64,000 bases of DNA from Streptomyces sp. AC555_RSS877 (GTDB taxonomy: Bacteria; Actinomycetota; Actinomycetes; Streptomycetales; Streptomycetaceae). The notes under the pieces are model-generated. The model saw only the letters and a program-made list of their open reading frames with translations. It did not search any database and was not told the DNA's origin. Location of the stretch: positions 124,001 through 188,000 of the forward strand of contig NZ_JAGMUK010000025.1 of the NCBI RefSeq assembly GCF_019049245.1, in the 5' to 3' direction. The position numbers and the translations under genes are program-made. Shown here in pieces: positions 49,546 to 57,724 of this stretch (position 1 is the first letter of the stretch; every line of letters begins with the position of its first letter).

Positions 49546-50634
49546 TTACGGGCGCCGGGCAGGCGGCAGTACCGAGTTCCGTACGACGACATGGGTGCCC
49601 AGCACCAGATGGTCGCCGTCGCTGCCCTTGCGGCGGCCTCCACCACCCTCACGCCGGTCGGCGACCGCGCGCAGGGCGACCCGGCCCATCTCCTCGTACG
49701 GCACGTGCACGGTGGTGAGCTGAGGGGTGAGCTGGGACGCCAGCGGGATGTCGTCGTAGCCGACGATCGAGACGTCCTCGGGCACCCTGAGACCGGCCGC
49801 GCGCAGCGCCTGCATCGCCCCCGCGGCGACCACGTCCGTCCCGGCCAGCACCGCGGTGAAGTCGAGCCCGTCGCGCAGACTGTCCTCGACGGCCTCGTAC
49901 CCGTGCTCGTAGTCGTACGGCCCGTGCCGCACCATGTCAGGGTCGAACGCCACGCCGTACGCCTCGAAGGCACGCTGCGCGCCCCGCAGCCGGCCCTGCG
50001 CAGTGGTGAGTTCGGCGTGCCCCGGCAGCACCAGGACCCTGCGGTGGCCGGCAGACAGCAGATGGCTGGCCATGGCATAGGCGCCGCCCTCGTTGTCGTA
50101 GTCGACGGTCGTGGCCGGCACGTCGCCCTCCAGGGGCGGCCTGCCCACCAGGACCAGATGCGAGCCGGCCGCGTCCAGGGAGCGGGCGAAGCGGGCCATG
50201 CGCAGCTGGTACTCGTCGTAGTCGTAGGCCCCGCCGAGCAGGACCACCGCGGCGACGCCCTGCTGGCGCATGAGGTTGACCAGCGCGAGTTCCCGCTCGG
50301 GATCGTCGCCGGTGGTGCCCACCAGGGACAGCCAGCCGCGCAGGGTGGCGGCGCCCTCGACGCCCTTGGCCACGTGGGCGAAGGCGGCGCCGGTGATGTT
50401 GTTGATGAGGATCGCGACCGTCGGCGTACCGCCCCCGGCGAGGGAGCGGGCGTGCGCGTTGGTGACGTAGTCCAGGTCGCCGACCACCTTCATCACGCGG
50501 CGGCGCAGCTCCTCCGAGACCGGGTAGTTGCCCGACAGCACGCGCGACACGCTCGCGACGGAGACGCCCGCCTGCTCCGCGACGTCGCGAATGGTGGCCC
50601 GTCCGGCGTCACCGGCCGCCTTGCGCTGACTCAC
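49546..50634 (-). CDS. LacI-family transcriptional regulator (regulator 2)
   Basis: This 362-residue regulator has its N-terminal HTH at ATIRDVAEQAGVSVASVSRV with LSGNYPVS, and hinge DYVTNAHARSLAGG. The effector domain contains VVLLGGAYDYDEYQLRMARF, LVGRPPLEGDVPATTVDYDN and SIVGYDDIPLASQLTPQLTT. GTG 50634 has AAGGAG 8 nt upstream. It lies between two importer operons and is a second candidate controller of the TAARCGNTT sites. A Gly/Arg-rich insertion (REGGGGRRKGSDG) near the C-terminus is unusual. Confidence 0.9.
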   Translation of the reverse strand: MSQRKAAGDAGRATIRDVAEQAGVSVASVSRVLSGNYPVSEELRRRVMKVVGDLDYVTNAHARSLAGGGTPTVAILINNITGAAFAHVAKGVEGAATLRGWLSLVGTTGDDPERELALVNLMRQQGVAAVVLLGGAYDYDEYQLRMARFARSLDAAGSHLVLVGRPPLEGDVPATTVDYDNEGGAYAMASHLLSAGHRRVLVLPGHAELTTAQGRLRGAQRAFEAYGVAFDPDMVRHGPYDYEHGYEAVEDSLRDGLDFTAVLAGTDVVAAGAMQALRAAGLRVPEDVSIVGYDDIPLASQLTPQLTTVHVPYEEMGRVALRAVADRREGGGGRRKGSDGDHLVLGTHVVVRNSVLPPARRP

Positions 50635-50870
50635 CGTTGCGGCTCCTTCATCGTTGCGACTGCTTCGCCGGAGGACCGTATGCCCGGTTCCGGGCGGAGG
50701 GTCGGGGGGACCGGCTCGACGCCGGTGCGGAAACCGTATCCCATGGTTTCTGCGGGGTGGGCGGAGCCGGTTTTCGCCGGTGCGGGGAGCCGGGTCCAGT
50801 GCGGTGTGCGGGGCCGCTTTCGCCGGATTCCGGGAGTCGTGTTCCCGCCGGGCGGTCCAGGAGATCGGTT

Positions 50871-50919
50871 CGCCTGTCGCCTGTCGCCTGTCGCCTGTCG
50901 CCTGTCGCCTGTCGCCTGT
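50871..50919. repeat. 7-bp tandem repeat (CGCCTGT x7)
   Basis: Seven perfect head-to-tail copies of CGCCTGT cover 49 bp. They lie in the 666-bp gap between regulator 2 and the hydroxyacid dehydrogenase, about 240 bp upstream of the regulator start. The array changes at 50920 into an 8-bp repeat sharing GCCT. Confidence 0.9.
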
Positions 50920-50920
50920 T

Positions 50921-50992
50921 GCCCGCCTGCCCGCCTGCCCGCCTGCCCGCCTGCCCGCCTGCCCGCCTGCCCGCCTGTCCGCCTGCCCGGCT
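50921..50992. repeat. 8-bp tandem repeat (GCCCGCCT x9, last two degenerate)
   Basis: Seven perfect copies of GCCCGCCT (50921-50976) are followed by GTCCGCCT and GCCCGGCT. It is continuous with the preceding 7-bp array. Pyrimidine-rich GC repeats of this sort slip easily and could form strand-asymmetric structures. Confidence 0.9.
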
Positions 50993-51094
50993 GTCCGGCA
51001 TGACCGACAGGGCCGGCCGGTGACCGGCGAGCGGCAGGAGCCCACCAAGGGCACTGGTCCGACGCGTCGGCCGCGAGGGAGCCGAAGGGGCGCG

Positions 51095-51160
51095 CCGGTG
51101 TCGAGACCTCGAGCGCGCGGAGGGCCGAAGGGCTGAGCACGGTCGAGGTCTCGACACCGG
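51095..51160. repeat. 18-bp perfect inverted repeat (terminator or protein site)
   Basis: CCGGTGTCGAGACCTCGA (51095-51112) is exactly inverted at 51143-51160 around a 30-nt loop. It lies about 140 bp downstream of the dehydrogenase stop, so it may terminate that transcript. The long arms and loop are larger than a normal terminator. Confidence 0.7.
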
Positions 51161-51167
51161 CTTGGGC

Positions 51168-51295
51168 GCTCCGTAGGTGACCGAGCCATCCGGGACAGCG
51201 CTCCGTAGGTGACCGAGCCATCCGGGACAGCGCTCCGTAGGTGACCGAGCCATCCGGGACAGCGCTCCGTAGGCGACTGAGCCATCCAGCACAAC
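51168..51295. repeat. 32-bp tandem repeat, four copies
   Basis: Three near-identical 32-bp units start at 51168, 51200 and 51232, each beginning GCTCCGTAGGTGACCGAG and containing CCATCCGGGACAGC. A fourth, degenerate unit runs 51264-51295. The array ends 5 bp before the dehydrogenase stop codon. There are no unique spacers, so it is not a CRISPR array. Confidence 0.9.
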
Positions 51296-51300
51296 CCACC

Positions 51301-52314
51301 TCATGCGACTCGGGTCAGGTCCGAGTGCCGTACCTCGTGGGTGAGGGGTGTCCCCGCCATCAGCCGTTCCAGCTCCTCCGCGACGATGCGCCCCAGCCTT
51401 TCCAGCTCGTTGCCGAGTGAGCCGGCGATGTGCGGGGTGAGGAAGACGTTGGGCAGCCGGTAGAGGGGGGAGCCGGCGGGCAGTGGTTCGGGTTCGGTGA
51501 CGTCGAGGATGGCGTGCAGGCGGCCGGAGACCAGTTCGTCGGTGAGCGCGTCGGGGTCGATGAGTGCGCCGCGGGAGGTGTTGATGAGGGTGCCGCCGTC
51601 CCTGATCAGGGCGAGTCGGCCGGCGTCGAGCATGCGGTAGGTCTCGGGGATGTCCGGGGCGTGCAGGGACACGATGTCGCTGTGCCTGAGCAGGTCCTCG
51701 AGCGACAGCAGTTCGGCGCCGAGGGCGGCGGCTTCGGCGGCGCTGACGTAGGGGTCGTGCAGCAGGACCGAGAAGTCGAAGGGCCGGAGCAGTTCGAGGA
51801 GTCGGCGGCCCACCCGGGAGGCACCGATGACGCCGATGCGGCGGCCGACGTTGCCGGTGTGGGCGGTCTCGGTGTGGGTCGGGTGGGTGTGGGTGGCGCG
51901 GAAGCGTTCGCGGTGGGTGAAGGTGTCCTTCCCGGCGAGCAGGATCATCGCGAGGGTGTACTCCGCGACCGGCAGGGCGTTCGCGGTCACCGCGCTGGAG
52001 ACGGTGATCCCGCGCTCCCAGAGGGCGTCGCCGACCAGGGAGCGGACCGAGCCGGCGGCGTGCAGGACGGTGTGCAGCCGGGGTGCGGCGGCGAGGACGT
52101 CGGCGTCGAGGCGGGGGCAGCCCCAGCCGGTGATCAGCACTTCGGCGTGGGCCAGGGCGTCTGCCGACGCCGGGTCGGTGAAGTCGCGCACGACGAGCGC
52201 GGGGTCGAGGCCGGCGGCCTGCGTCAGCCGTGCCGTGAGCGGCGGGGGGAACAGCAGGGGGAGGTGTACCGGATCCATCGCGAACACGGCCCTGGGTGGC
52301 TGCGGGCTGGGCAT
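51301..52314 (-). CDS. D-2-hydroxyacid dehydrogenase family protein
   Basis: This 337-residue NAD-dependent oxidoreductase has the Rossmann motif GVIGASRVGRRLLELL (last Gly of GxGxxG kept, the middle one replaced by Ser). The catalytic Arg is in INTSRGALID, Glu in VTEPEPLP and His in LTPHIAGS. A His/Thr-rich loop (THTHPTHTETAHTG) precedes the cofactor site and looks like a small expansion. It has GGAGAG before ATG 52314 and a LacI-type site upstream. Placement between two uronate or sugar operons suggests reduction or oxidation of a keto- or hydroxyacid from sugar breakdown. Confidence 0.88.
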   Translation of the reverse strand: MPSPQPPRAVFAMDPVHLPLLFPPPLTARLTQAAGLDPALVVRDFTDPASADALAHAEVLITGWGCPRLDADVLAAAPRLHTVLHAAGSVRSLVGDALWERGITVSSAVTANALPVAEYTLAMILLAGKDTFTHRERFRATHTHPTHTETAHTGNVGRRIGVIGASRVGRRLLELLRPFDFSVLLHDPYVSAAEAAALGAELLSLEDLLRHSDIVSLHAPDIPETYRMLDAGRLALIRDGGTLINTSRGALIDPDALTDELVSGRLHAILDVTEPEPLPAGSPLYRLPNVFLTPHIAGSLGNELERLGRIVAEELERLMAGTPLTHEVRHSDLTRVA

Positions 52315-52348
52315 GTCTCTCCTGACGCACGGGCTGGAAACATTTTCT

Positions 52349-52368
52349 GAAAGCGTCTTCTACCGTAG
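52349..52368 (-). promoter_or_regulatory. LacI-type operator/promoter of the dehydrogenase
   Basis: On the minus strand, CTACGGTAGAAGACGCTTTC combines a -10-like TACGGT with a CGCTT half-site. It matches the regulator-1 promoter site (44284-44303) at 15 of 20 positions. It is 35 bp upstream of the dehydrogenase ATG. Confidence 0.5.
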
Positions 52369-52697
52369 ATCTGGCGGTGACGGGCGGTCAATCGGCAGGA
52401 CGGTGTGGCGGGGACGGTCTTGGCCGACATGGCTGGGCCGGGCACCCTGGGATGGCGTGAAATCGTGTATTGCGCCCGTGCGGACGCCGCGGCCTGTGTG
52501 GACCCTGGGCGGCGCCTTCGGGGTGCCCTGCCGGTTGCCCGACGTCCGCATCGGGGAACTTCTCGCCCCATCGACGGCAACCGGTTCCCAAGCCCCCAGC
52601 ACCGAAAACCCCATCCGGTTCCCGATCGCCTTCGCAGATCAGACCGCGTTCCACCGTCCATGTTCGACCGGTCGGCCGTGACGCCGAGGTTACGCAG

Positions 52698-52790
52698 TCT
52701 TTTCGAAAGTTCGTCAGGACTCTTGACGTCGTTTCCGGACAGGAAGAAGCTCTGCCCCAGCGGTGGACAACCGGTTGCCTAAACGGTTAC
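52698..52790 (+). promoter_or_regulatory. Upstream region of importer 2 with operator candidates
   Basis: CTTTTCGAAAG (near 52699-52709), a TTGACG -35-like box (about 52722-52727) and TAAACGGTTAC (52780-52790) are present. The last matches the importer-1 site TAAGCGGTTGC at 9 of 11 positions and is preceded by CCGGTTGCC. The rest of the 641-bp gap (52315-52955) has no convincing gene; from about 52829 to 52930 it consists of degenerate ATCCCGACCGG-like repeats just before the ribosome-binding site. Confidence 0.45.
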
Positions 52791-52955
52791 CGCGATCTCT
52801 TGGTCGACCCCGGCCGGTCCCTGGCAGTTCCCCGACGAATCCCGGCAACTCCCCGACCGGATCCCGACCGGGTCCCGACCGATCCCCGATCCCCGACCGA
52901 AGCCCGGCCGATCCCTGGCCGAATCCGAACGGACAGAGCAGGAGGTGGTGCGTTC

Positions 52956-54305
52956 ATGCGCCCACATGCCGGTGCCCCCCTGAGCCGCCGCCGATTTCTC
53001 TCCCTCTCGGCAGGCGGAGCCACGGCCGGCGCGGCGGTGCTCAGCGGCTGCGCCCTCCAGGTGTCCACCGGCGTCAGCGGCCCGGGCGAGACCGTCACGG
53101 TGATGGCGAAGGCCGACGACATCTCCCCGGACCTGATCGAGCAGGCCCAGAAGGACGTCGGCGTCAAGATCGTCACGGTGCGGTACGACCTCACCAAGCT
53201 GATCGGGATGATGACCAACGGCAATCCGCCCGACCTGGTGCGCGGTGTCGGTGCCACGGACGCGCCGTACTTCGCGGCGCGGGACGTGATGGAGGACCTG
53301 GACCCGTACTTCGCCAGGAGCACGGTGCTCAGGCTCGACGACCTCGATCCGGTCAACGACCTGTGGCGCTACGACGGCCGCTCCCAGGGCAAGGGCCCGC
53401 GCTACGGCATGGCGAAGGACTTCTCGCAGGACTCCATGTTCTGGTACAACGCCGCGCTCTTCGACCAGGCGGGCGTCGGCCACCCGCCGGAGCTGGAGCC
53501 GGTCACGTTCGAGGAGTGGCTGGACACCGCCAAGCGGCTCACCCGGCGCAGGAACGGCCAGACGACCGTCTTCGGCGGCAGCTACAACGGCGTGAACACC
53601 ACCAATCTCCTGGCGAGCCTGACGGCGGCCGCCGGCGGAAGCCTCTTCAGCGACGACTTCTCCCGGATCGACTTCACCACCCCCGAGGCCCGCAAGGCAC
53701 TGGGCTGGTACATCGACTACGCCCGCACCAAGGTCGGCCCCAGCATCATCCAGCCCGACCCCAACGCCTGGGACGGACCCACCTACCAGGCGAACCGGAT
53801 GGCGATGTCGGGCAGCGGCTACTGGCTCGGCGGTCTGATCAACGCCGACAAGAAGCTGGCGCGGGTCTCCCGGCTCGCCCCGGCCCCCGTCTTCCAGGGC
53901 GGCGCGCGGGTCAGTCCGTGCCAGGCCGGCACCGGCTTCTGGATGCCGAGCAAGGCACGGAACAAGGATGCCGCCTGGCGGGTCTTCGAGTGGTTCTTCG
54001 GCGAGGCGCCCGCCAAGGGCCGCGCGTCCGGCGGCTGGGGCATCCCCACGCTGAAGTCCCTGCGGCCGCTGATGCCGGCCCAGGAGGACTACCAGAAGCG
54101 GGAGCTTCAGGTGCAGAACGCCGAGCTGGAGCACTTCTCGGTGATCGCGTTCACGCCCTACGCCACGGCGGACGCGCTCTACGCCCTCTTCAACCAGGTC
54201 GCCCCGGCCGCGATGAACGGCCGGATGTCGGTCGACACCCTGGCGGGGCGCCTCAACTCGGTCATGAACGAGCAGCTGAAGCGCGGTAAGGAGCAAGTGG
54301 GATGA
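52956..54305 (+). CDS. Tat-exported carbohydrate-binding lipoprotein of ABC importer 2
   Basis: This 449-residue family-1 solute-binding protein has a clear twin-arginine signal (LSRRRFLSLSAGG) joined to a lipobox (LSGC). It is therefore a Tat lipoprotein, folded before export. The mature domain includes YGMAKDFSQDSMFWYNAALFDQAG and FGGSYNGVN. AGGAGGTGG sits 7 nt before the ATG. It leads operon 2 and overlaps the MalF-type permease by 4 nt. The substrate is probably a uronate oligomer released by the lyases downstream. Confidence 0.92.
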   Translation: MRPHAGAPLSRRRFLSLSAGGATAGAAVLSGCALQVSTGVSGPGETVTVMAKADDISPDLIEQAQKDVGVKIVTVRYDLTKLIGMMTNGNPPDLVRGVGATDAPYFAARDVMEDLDPYFARSTVLRLDDLDPVNDLWRYDGRSQGKGPRYGMAKDFSQDSMFWYNAALFDQAGVGHPPELEPVTFEEWLDTAKRLTRRRNGQTTVFGGSYNGVNTTNLLASLTAAAGGSLFSDDFSRIDFTTPEARKALGWYIDYARTKVGPSIIQPDPNAWDGPTYQANRMAMSGSGYWLGGLINADKKLARVSRLAPAPVFQGGARVSPCQAGTGFWMPSKARNKDAAWRVFEWFFGEAPAKGRASGGWGIPTLKSLRPLMPAQEDYQKRELQVQNAELEHFSVIAFTPYATADALYALFNQVAPAAMNGRMSVDTLAGRLNSVMNEQLKRGKEQVG

Positions 54306-55300
54306 CGGTCGACCAGGTCTCCGCGGTCACGGACCCGCCCCGCCCGACCGCCGGTGCGCGCCGGGCGCGGGCTGCGGAACGTCCGCGGACCTCCATGACC
54401 GCGCGCAGGCACCGGGCGTTCTACATGTTCACCTCGCCCTGGATCGTCGGCTTCCTGCTGCTGACCATCGTCCCGATGGCGTACGCGCTGTGGCTGAGCT
54501 TCACCACGTTCGACGGCATCTCGCCCCACTGGAGGTACGTCGGCCTCGGCAACTACGACGAGCTGCTTGCCGACTCCCGGACCTGGGACTCGCTGGGCCG
54601 TACGGGCCTGTTCGCGGTGACCTCGGTGCCGCTGTCGATCATCGCCGGGCTCGGGCTCGCCGTCCTGGTCAACCGGCCGCTGAAGGCGCGCGGTCTGTTC
54701 CGCACCCTGCTGTATCTGCCGGCGGTGGTGCCGCCGGTGGGTGTGGGTCTCGCCTTCAAGGCGGTCTTCGACCAGAACTCCGGTGCCGCCAACGGTGTGC
54801 TGCCCCTCTTCGGGTTCGACGCGCTGGGCTGGCTCGCCGACCCGTACGCCCGCTACGTGCTCCTGATGAGCGTGCTGTGGGCCGCCGGGAACATCATGAT
54901 CATCTCGCTGGCCGGTCTCCAGGACGTGCCCCGCGAACTCCACGAGGCGGCCCGCATCGACGGGGCGAGCGCCTGGCGGACCTTCCGCAGCATCACCGTG
55001 CCGCTGCTGTCGCCGGTGCTGCTCTTCCAGACGGTGACCGGCGTGATCGCCTCGGTGCAGACCATCATGCCGCTGCTGCTGACACCGGACGGCACGACGG
55101 CGGGCGTCACCGCGCTGCCGCAGTCGAACTACCTCTACATGATGCACGTGTTCGGGCAGTACTTCGCGCTGGGCCGCTACGGCTACGCCTCCGCACTGCT
55201 GTGGGTGCTCTTCGTACTGATCCTCATCGTGACCGGACTCATCTTCAAGTTCACGTCCGGCGTGGTGTTCTACAACGTCGACCCGGAGGCGAAGAAGTGA
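54302..55300 (+). CDS. Carbohydrate ABC permease, MalF type (importer 2)
   Basis: This 332-residue permease has a long basic N-terminal tail, then six TM helices. Features are FYMFTSPWIVGFLLLTIVPM, LYLPAVVPPVGVGLAF and the EAA loop LHEAARIDGASAWR. It is joined to the binding protein by ATGA and to the MalG-type gene by GTGA. Confidence 0.93.
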   Translation: MTVDQVSAVTDPPRPTAGARRARAAERPRTSMTARRHRAFYMFTSPWIVGFLLLTIVPMAYALWLSFTTFDGISPHWRYVGLGNYDELLADSRTWDSLGRTGLFAVTSVPLSIIAGLGLAVLVNRPLKARGLFRTLLYLPAVVPPVGVGLAFKAVFDQNSGAANGVLPLFGFDALGWLADPYARYVLLMSVLWAAGNIMIISLAGLQDVPRELHEAARIDGASAWRTFRSITVPLLSPVLLFQTVTGVIASVQTIMPLLLTPDGTTAGVTALPQSNYLYMMHVFGQYFALGRYGYASALLWVLFVLILIVTGLIFKFTSGVVFYNVDPEAKK

Positions 55301-56166
55301 CCGCCACGAGCCTGACCACCGACACCGACTCCGCGCCCCGGGTACGGCTACGCGTGAACCGCCTCGTCCTCTACACCGTGCTCGTCGCCCTCACCGGACT
55401 GTTCCTCGGCCCGGTCGGCTGGCTCGTCCTCACCGGCCTGAAGTCCCCGGCCGAACTGGCCGCTTCGCCCGTGCACTGGCTGCCCACCGACTTCCAGTGG
55501 CACAACTTCGCCGACGCCTTCAACCTGATCGACTTCCTCGGCTACGCCCGCAACTCCCTGATCATCGCCACGATGTACGCCACTCTCGTCACCCTCAGCT
55601 CGGCCTGGGTCGGCTTCGGCTTCGCCCGCCTGGACGCGCCCGGCAAGAAGACGCTGTTCGGCATCCTGCTCGGCTCGATGATGCTGCCGCAGCTCATCAC
55701 GCTGCTGCCGACCTACCTGATCTTCGCCAAGCTCGGCATGGTCGACACGTACTGGCCGTGGGTGCTGTGGGGCCTGGCCGCCGCCCCGTATCTCGTCTTC
55801 CTCTTCCGGCAGTTCTTCGCGGGACTGCCCCGCGAGCTGGAGGAGGCCGCGATCATCGACGGCTGCGGGTACGCCACCATCTTCTGGCGGATCTTCCTGC
55901 CGCAGTCCTGGCCGGTGCTGTCCGCGAGCTTCGTGATCGCCTTCACCTGGTCCTGGGGCGACTACATCGCGCCCCAACTCCTGCTGTCGACCGACAAGTC
56001 CACGCTCGCGGTCGCCGTCATGTCGACGTACGTCACCTCGGCCGGCACCCCGGTCACCAACCTCCAGGCCGCGGCCTCCGTGATGTACGTCGTGCCGATT
56101 CTGCTGATCTTCCTCGTCGCCCAGCGCGGATTCGTGGCCGGGATGTCCACGACCGGACTGAAGTAG
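55297..56166 (+). CDS. Carbohydrate ABC permease, MalG type (importer 2)
   Basis: This 289-residue permease starts at GTG 55297 in a 4-nt overlap. It has six TM helices and the EAA loop LEEAAIIDGCGYATIFWR. The end, GFVAGMSTTGLK, is typical of CUT1 MalG proteins. As with importer 1, no ATPase is encoded nearby. Confidence 0.93.
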   Translation: MTATSLTTDTDSAPRVRLRVNRLVLYTVLVALTGLFLGPVGWLVLTGLKSPAELAASPVHWLPTDFQWHNFADAFNLIDFLGYARNSLIIATMYATLVTLSSAWVGFGFARLDAPGKKTLFGILLGSMMLPQLITLLPTYLIFAKLGMVDTYWPWVLWGLAAAPYLVFLFRQFFAGLPRELEEAAIIDGCGYATIFWRIFLPQSWPVLSASFVIAFTWSWGDYIAPQLLLSTDKSTLAVAVMSTYVTSAGTPVTNLQAAASVMYVVPILLIFLVAQRGFVAGMSTTGLK

Positions 56167-56200
56167 CCCCTCTTACCGAACCTTTTGCAAGGAGTTACGC

Positions 56201-57724
56201 ATGAACACGCCCCTGTCACGCCGGACCACCCTCCAGGCCGCCGGTGTCATCGCTGCCGCCGGCCTGGCCAGCAGCATCGCGGGCGCCGCGCAGGCCGCCG
56301 CGGCGGATGAGACCGGCACCACCGGCGACCGTGTGGTCATCCACCCGACGCTTCCGAAGGTGCCTGTCAACAACTCCTTCACCGTCAAGGTCCGGCCGCT
56401 CGGCGGCACCTGGCAGAAGCTCGGCGTCTACCTTGCCAAGCTCGCACTGATCGACGCGAACACCGGAAGCAACAGGGCCCAGAGCTCCTCCTGGGCCGCC
56501 TTCGACTTCTCCGGCACGGTCGAGGTCGAGGTCACGTACAACCCGGGCGGCGGCGAGAAGGTCCGCATCCGCCCGGACTCGTACGGCATCAAGCCCGAGG
56601 TGCTCGGCAGCACCGCGCGCTTCACCCTGGACCGGCCCCGCAACCTCGTCGTGCAGATCGACGACAAGATCTTCGACTGCCTGCACCTGTTCGCGAACCC
56701 GATCGAGCAGGACGTGCCCACCGAGGGCGACAAGAAGGTCATGTACTTCGGGCCCGGTCTGCACACCCACCCCGACCGAACCCTGAAGGTGCCCACCGGC
56801 ACCACCGTCTACCTGGCCCCGGGCGCCGTCCTCACCTCCAGCGTGATCTTCGAGGGCGTGGAGAACTCCCGGCTGATCGGCCGCGGCGTGGTCTACGACA
56901 CGACCGGCGGCGCGGTCTTCGTCCGCAAGTGCGAGAACGTCACGATCGACGGCGTCACGATCCTCAACCCCCGTTACGAGAACATCAGGGTCGCCGAGTC
57001 CAGAAACCTCACCATCAAGAACCTGCGCGCCTTCAGCCACCAGGGCTGGGGTGACGGCATCCAGCTCTACTGCTCCGAGAACGTCACGATCGACGGCTGC
57101 TTCCTGCGCACCTCCGACGACTGCGTCGCCCTCTACACCCACCGCTGGGACTTCTACGGTGACACCCGCAACATCTCCGTCAAGAACTGCTCCCTCTGGG
57201 CCGACGTCGCCCACCCGATCAACATCGGCGTGCACGGCAACACCGACACCCCCGAGGTGCTGGAGAACCTGCGCTACGAGAACATCGACATCCTCGACCA
57301 CCGCGAGCCGCAGGTGACCTACCAGGGCGCCATCGCCTTCATGGTCGGCGACAGCAACATCGTCCGGGACGTCAGGTTCGACAACATCCGGGTGGAGGAC
57401 TTCCGCTGGGGCCAGCTCATCCACATGCGGGTCGAGTACAACCCGAAGTACAACACCTCGGCAGGCCGTGGCATTGAGTCCGTCTACATCAAGGACCTCA
57501 GCTACAACGGCGAGAACGCCGACCTCTCGATCATCGCCGGCCTCGACGCGGAGCACGCGATCAAGGACGTCACCTTCGAGAACCTCCGCGTCAACGGCAA
57601 GGTGATCGCCGACAGCACGGGCAAGCCGAAGTGGTATCTGGCCTCGGACGGCGTGCCCATGTTCGTCAACGAGCACGTGACGAACCTCAGGTTCCTCACC
57701 ACCGCCGAGGCGGCCGCCGCATGA
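56201..57724 (+). CDS. Tat-exported right-handed beta-helix glycosidase (GH28-like)
   Basis: This 507-residue secreted enzyme has a Tat signal (LSRRTTLQAAGVIAAAG, cleavage near AQAAA). An N-terminal beta domain (50-160) precedes a parallel beta-helix (about 185-490) with repeated short strands (NSRLIGRGVVYD, NVTIDGVTIL, NLTIKNLRAF). The GH28-like acidic cluster appears as WGDGIQLY and TSDDCVALY, followed by NIGVHGN in place of the usual GHG. Polygalacturonase-type or related (GH49/GH110-like) activity is possible; the substrate is unknown. It overlaps the next gene by 4 nt (ATGA). Confidence 0.82.
   Translation: MNTPLSRRTTLQAAGVIAAAGLASSIAGAAQAAAADETGTTGDRVVIHPTLPKVPVNNSFTVKVRPLGGTWQKLGVYLAKLALIDANTGSNRAQSSSWAAFDFSGTVEVEVTYNPGGGEKVRIRPDSYGIKPEVLGSTARFTLDRPRNLVVQIDDKIFDCLHLFANPIEQDVPTEGDKKVMYFGPGLHTHPDRTLKVPTGTTVYLAPGAVLTSSVIFEGVENSRLIGRGVVYDTTGGAVFVRKCENVTIDGVTILNPRYENIRVAESRNLTIKNLRAFSHQGWGDGIQLYCSENVTIDGCFLRTSDDCVALYTHRWDFYGDTRNISVKNCSLWADVAHPINIGVHGNTDTPEVLENLRYENIDILDHREPQVTYQGAIAFMVGDSNIVRDVRFDNIRVEDFRWGQLIHMRVEYNPKYNTSAGRGIESVYIKDLSYNGENADLSIIAGLDAEHAIKDVTFENLRVNGKVIADSTGKPKWYLASDGVPMFVNEHVTNLRFLTTAEAAAA

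Noticed and set aside
51168..51295. CRISPR array
   Set aside because: The 32-bp units are directly adjacent without unique spacers, and no cas genes are present.
50631..51299. Open frames through the tandem repeat region (minus and plus)
   Set aside because: Translated products are only the repeats (for example repeated AGGQAGRR and SPTER units) with no start signals, so the stretch is non-coding.
52388..52782. Small open frames in the dehydrogenase/importer-2 gap
   Set aside because: Several overlapping frames exist on both strands but none has a ribosome-binding site, codon bias distinct from shadows, or a recognisable domain.
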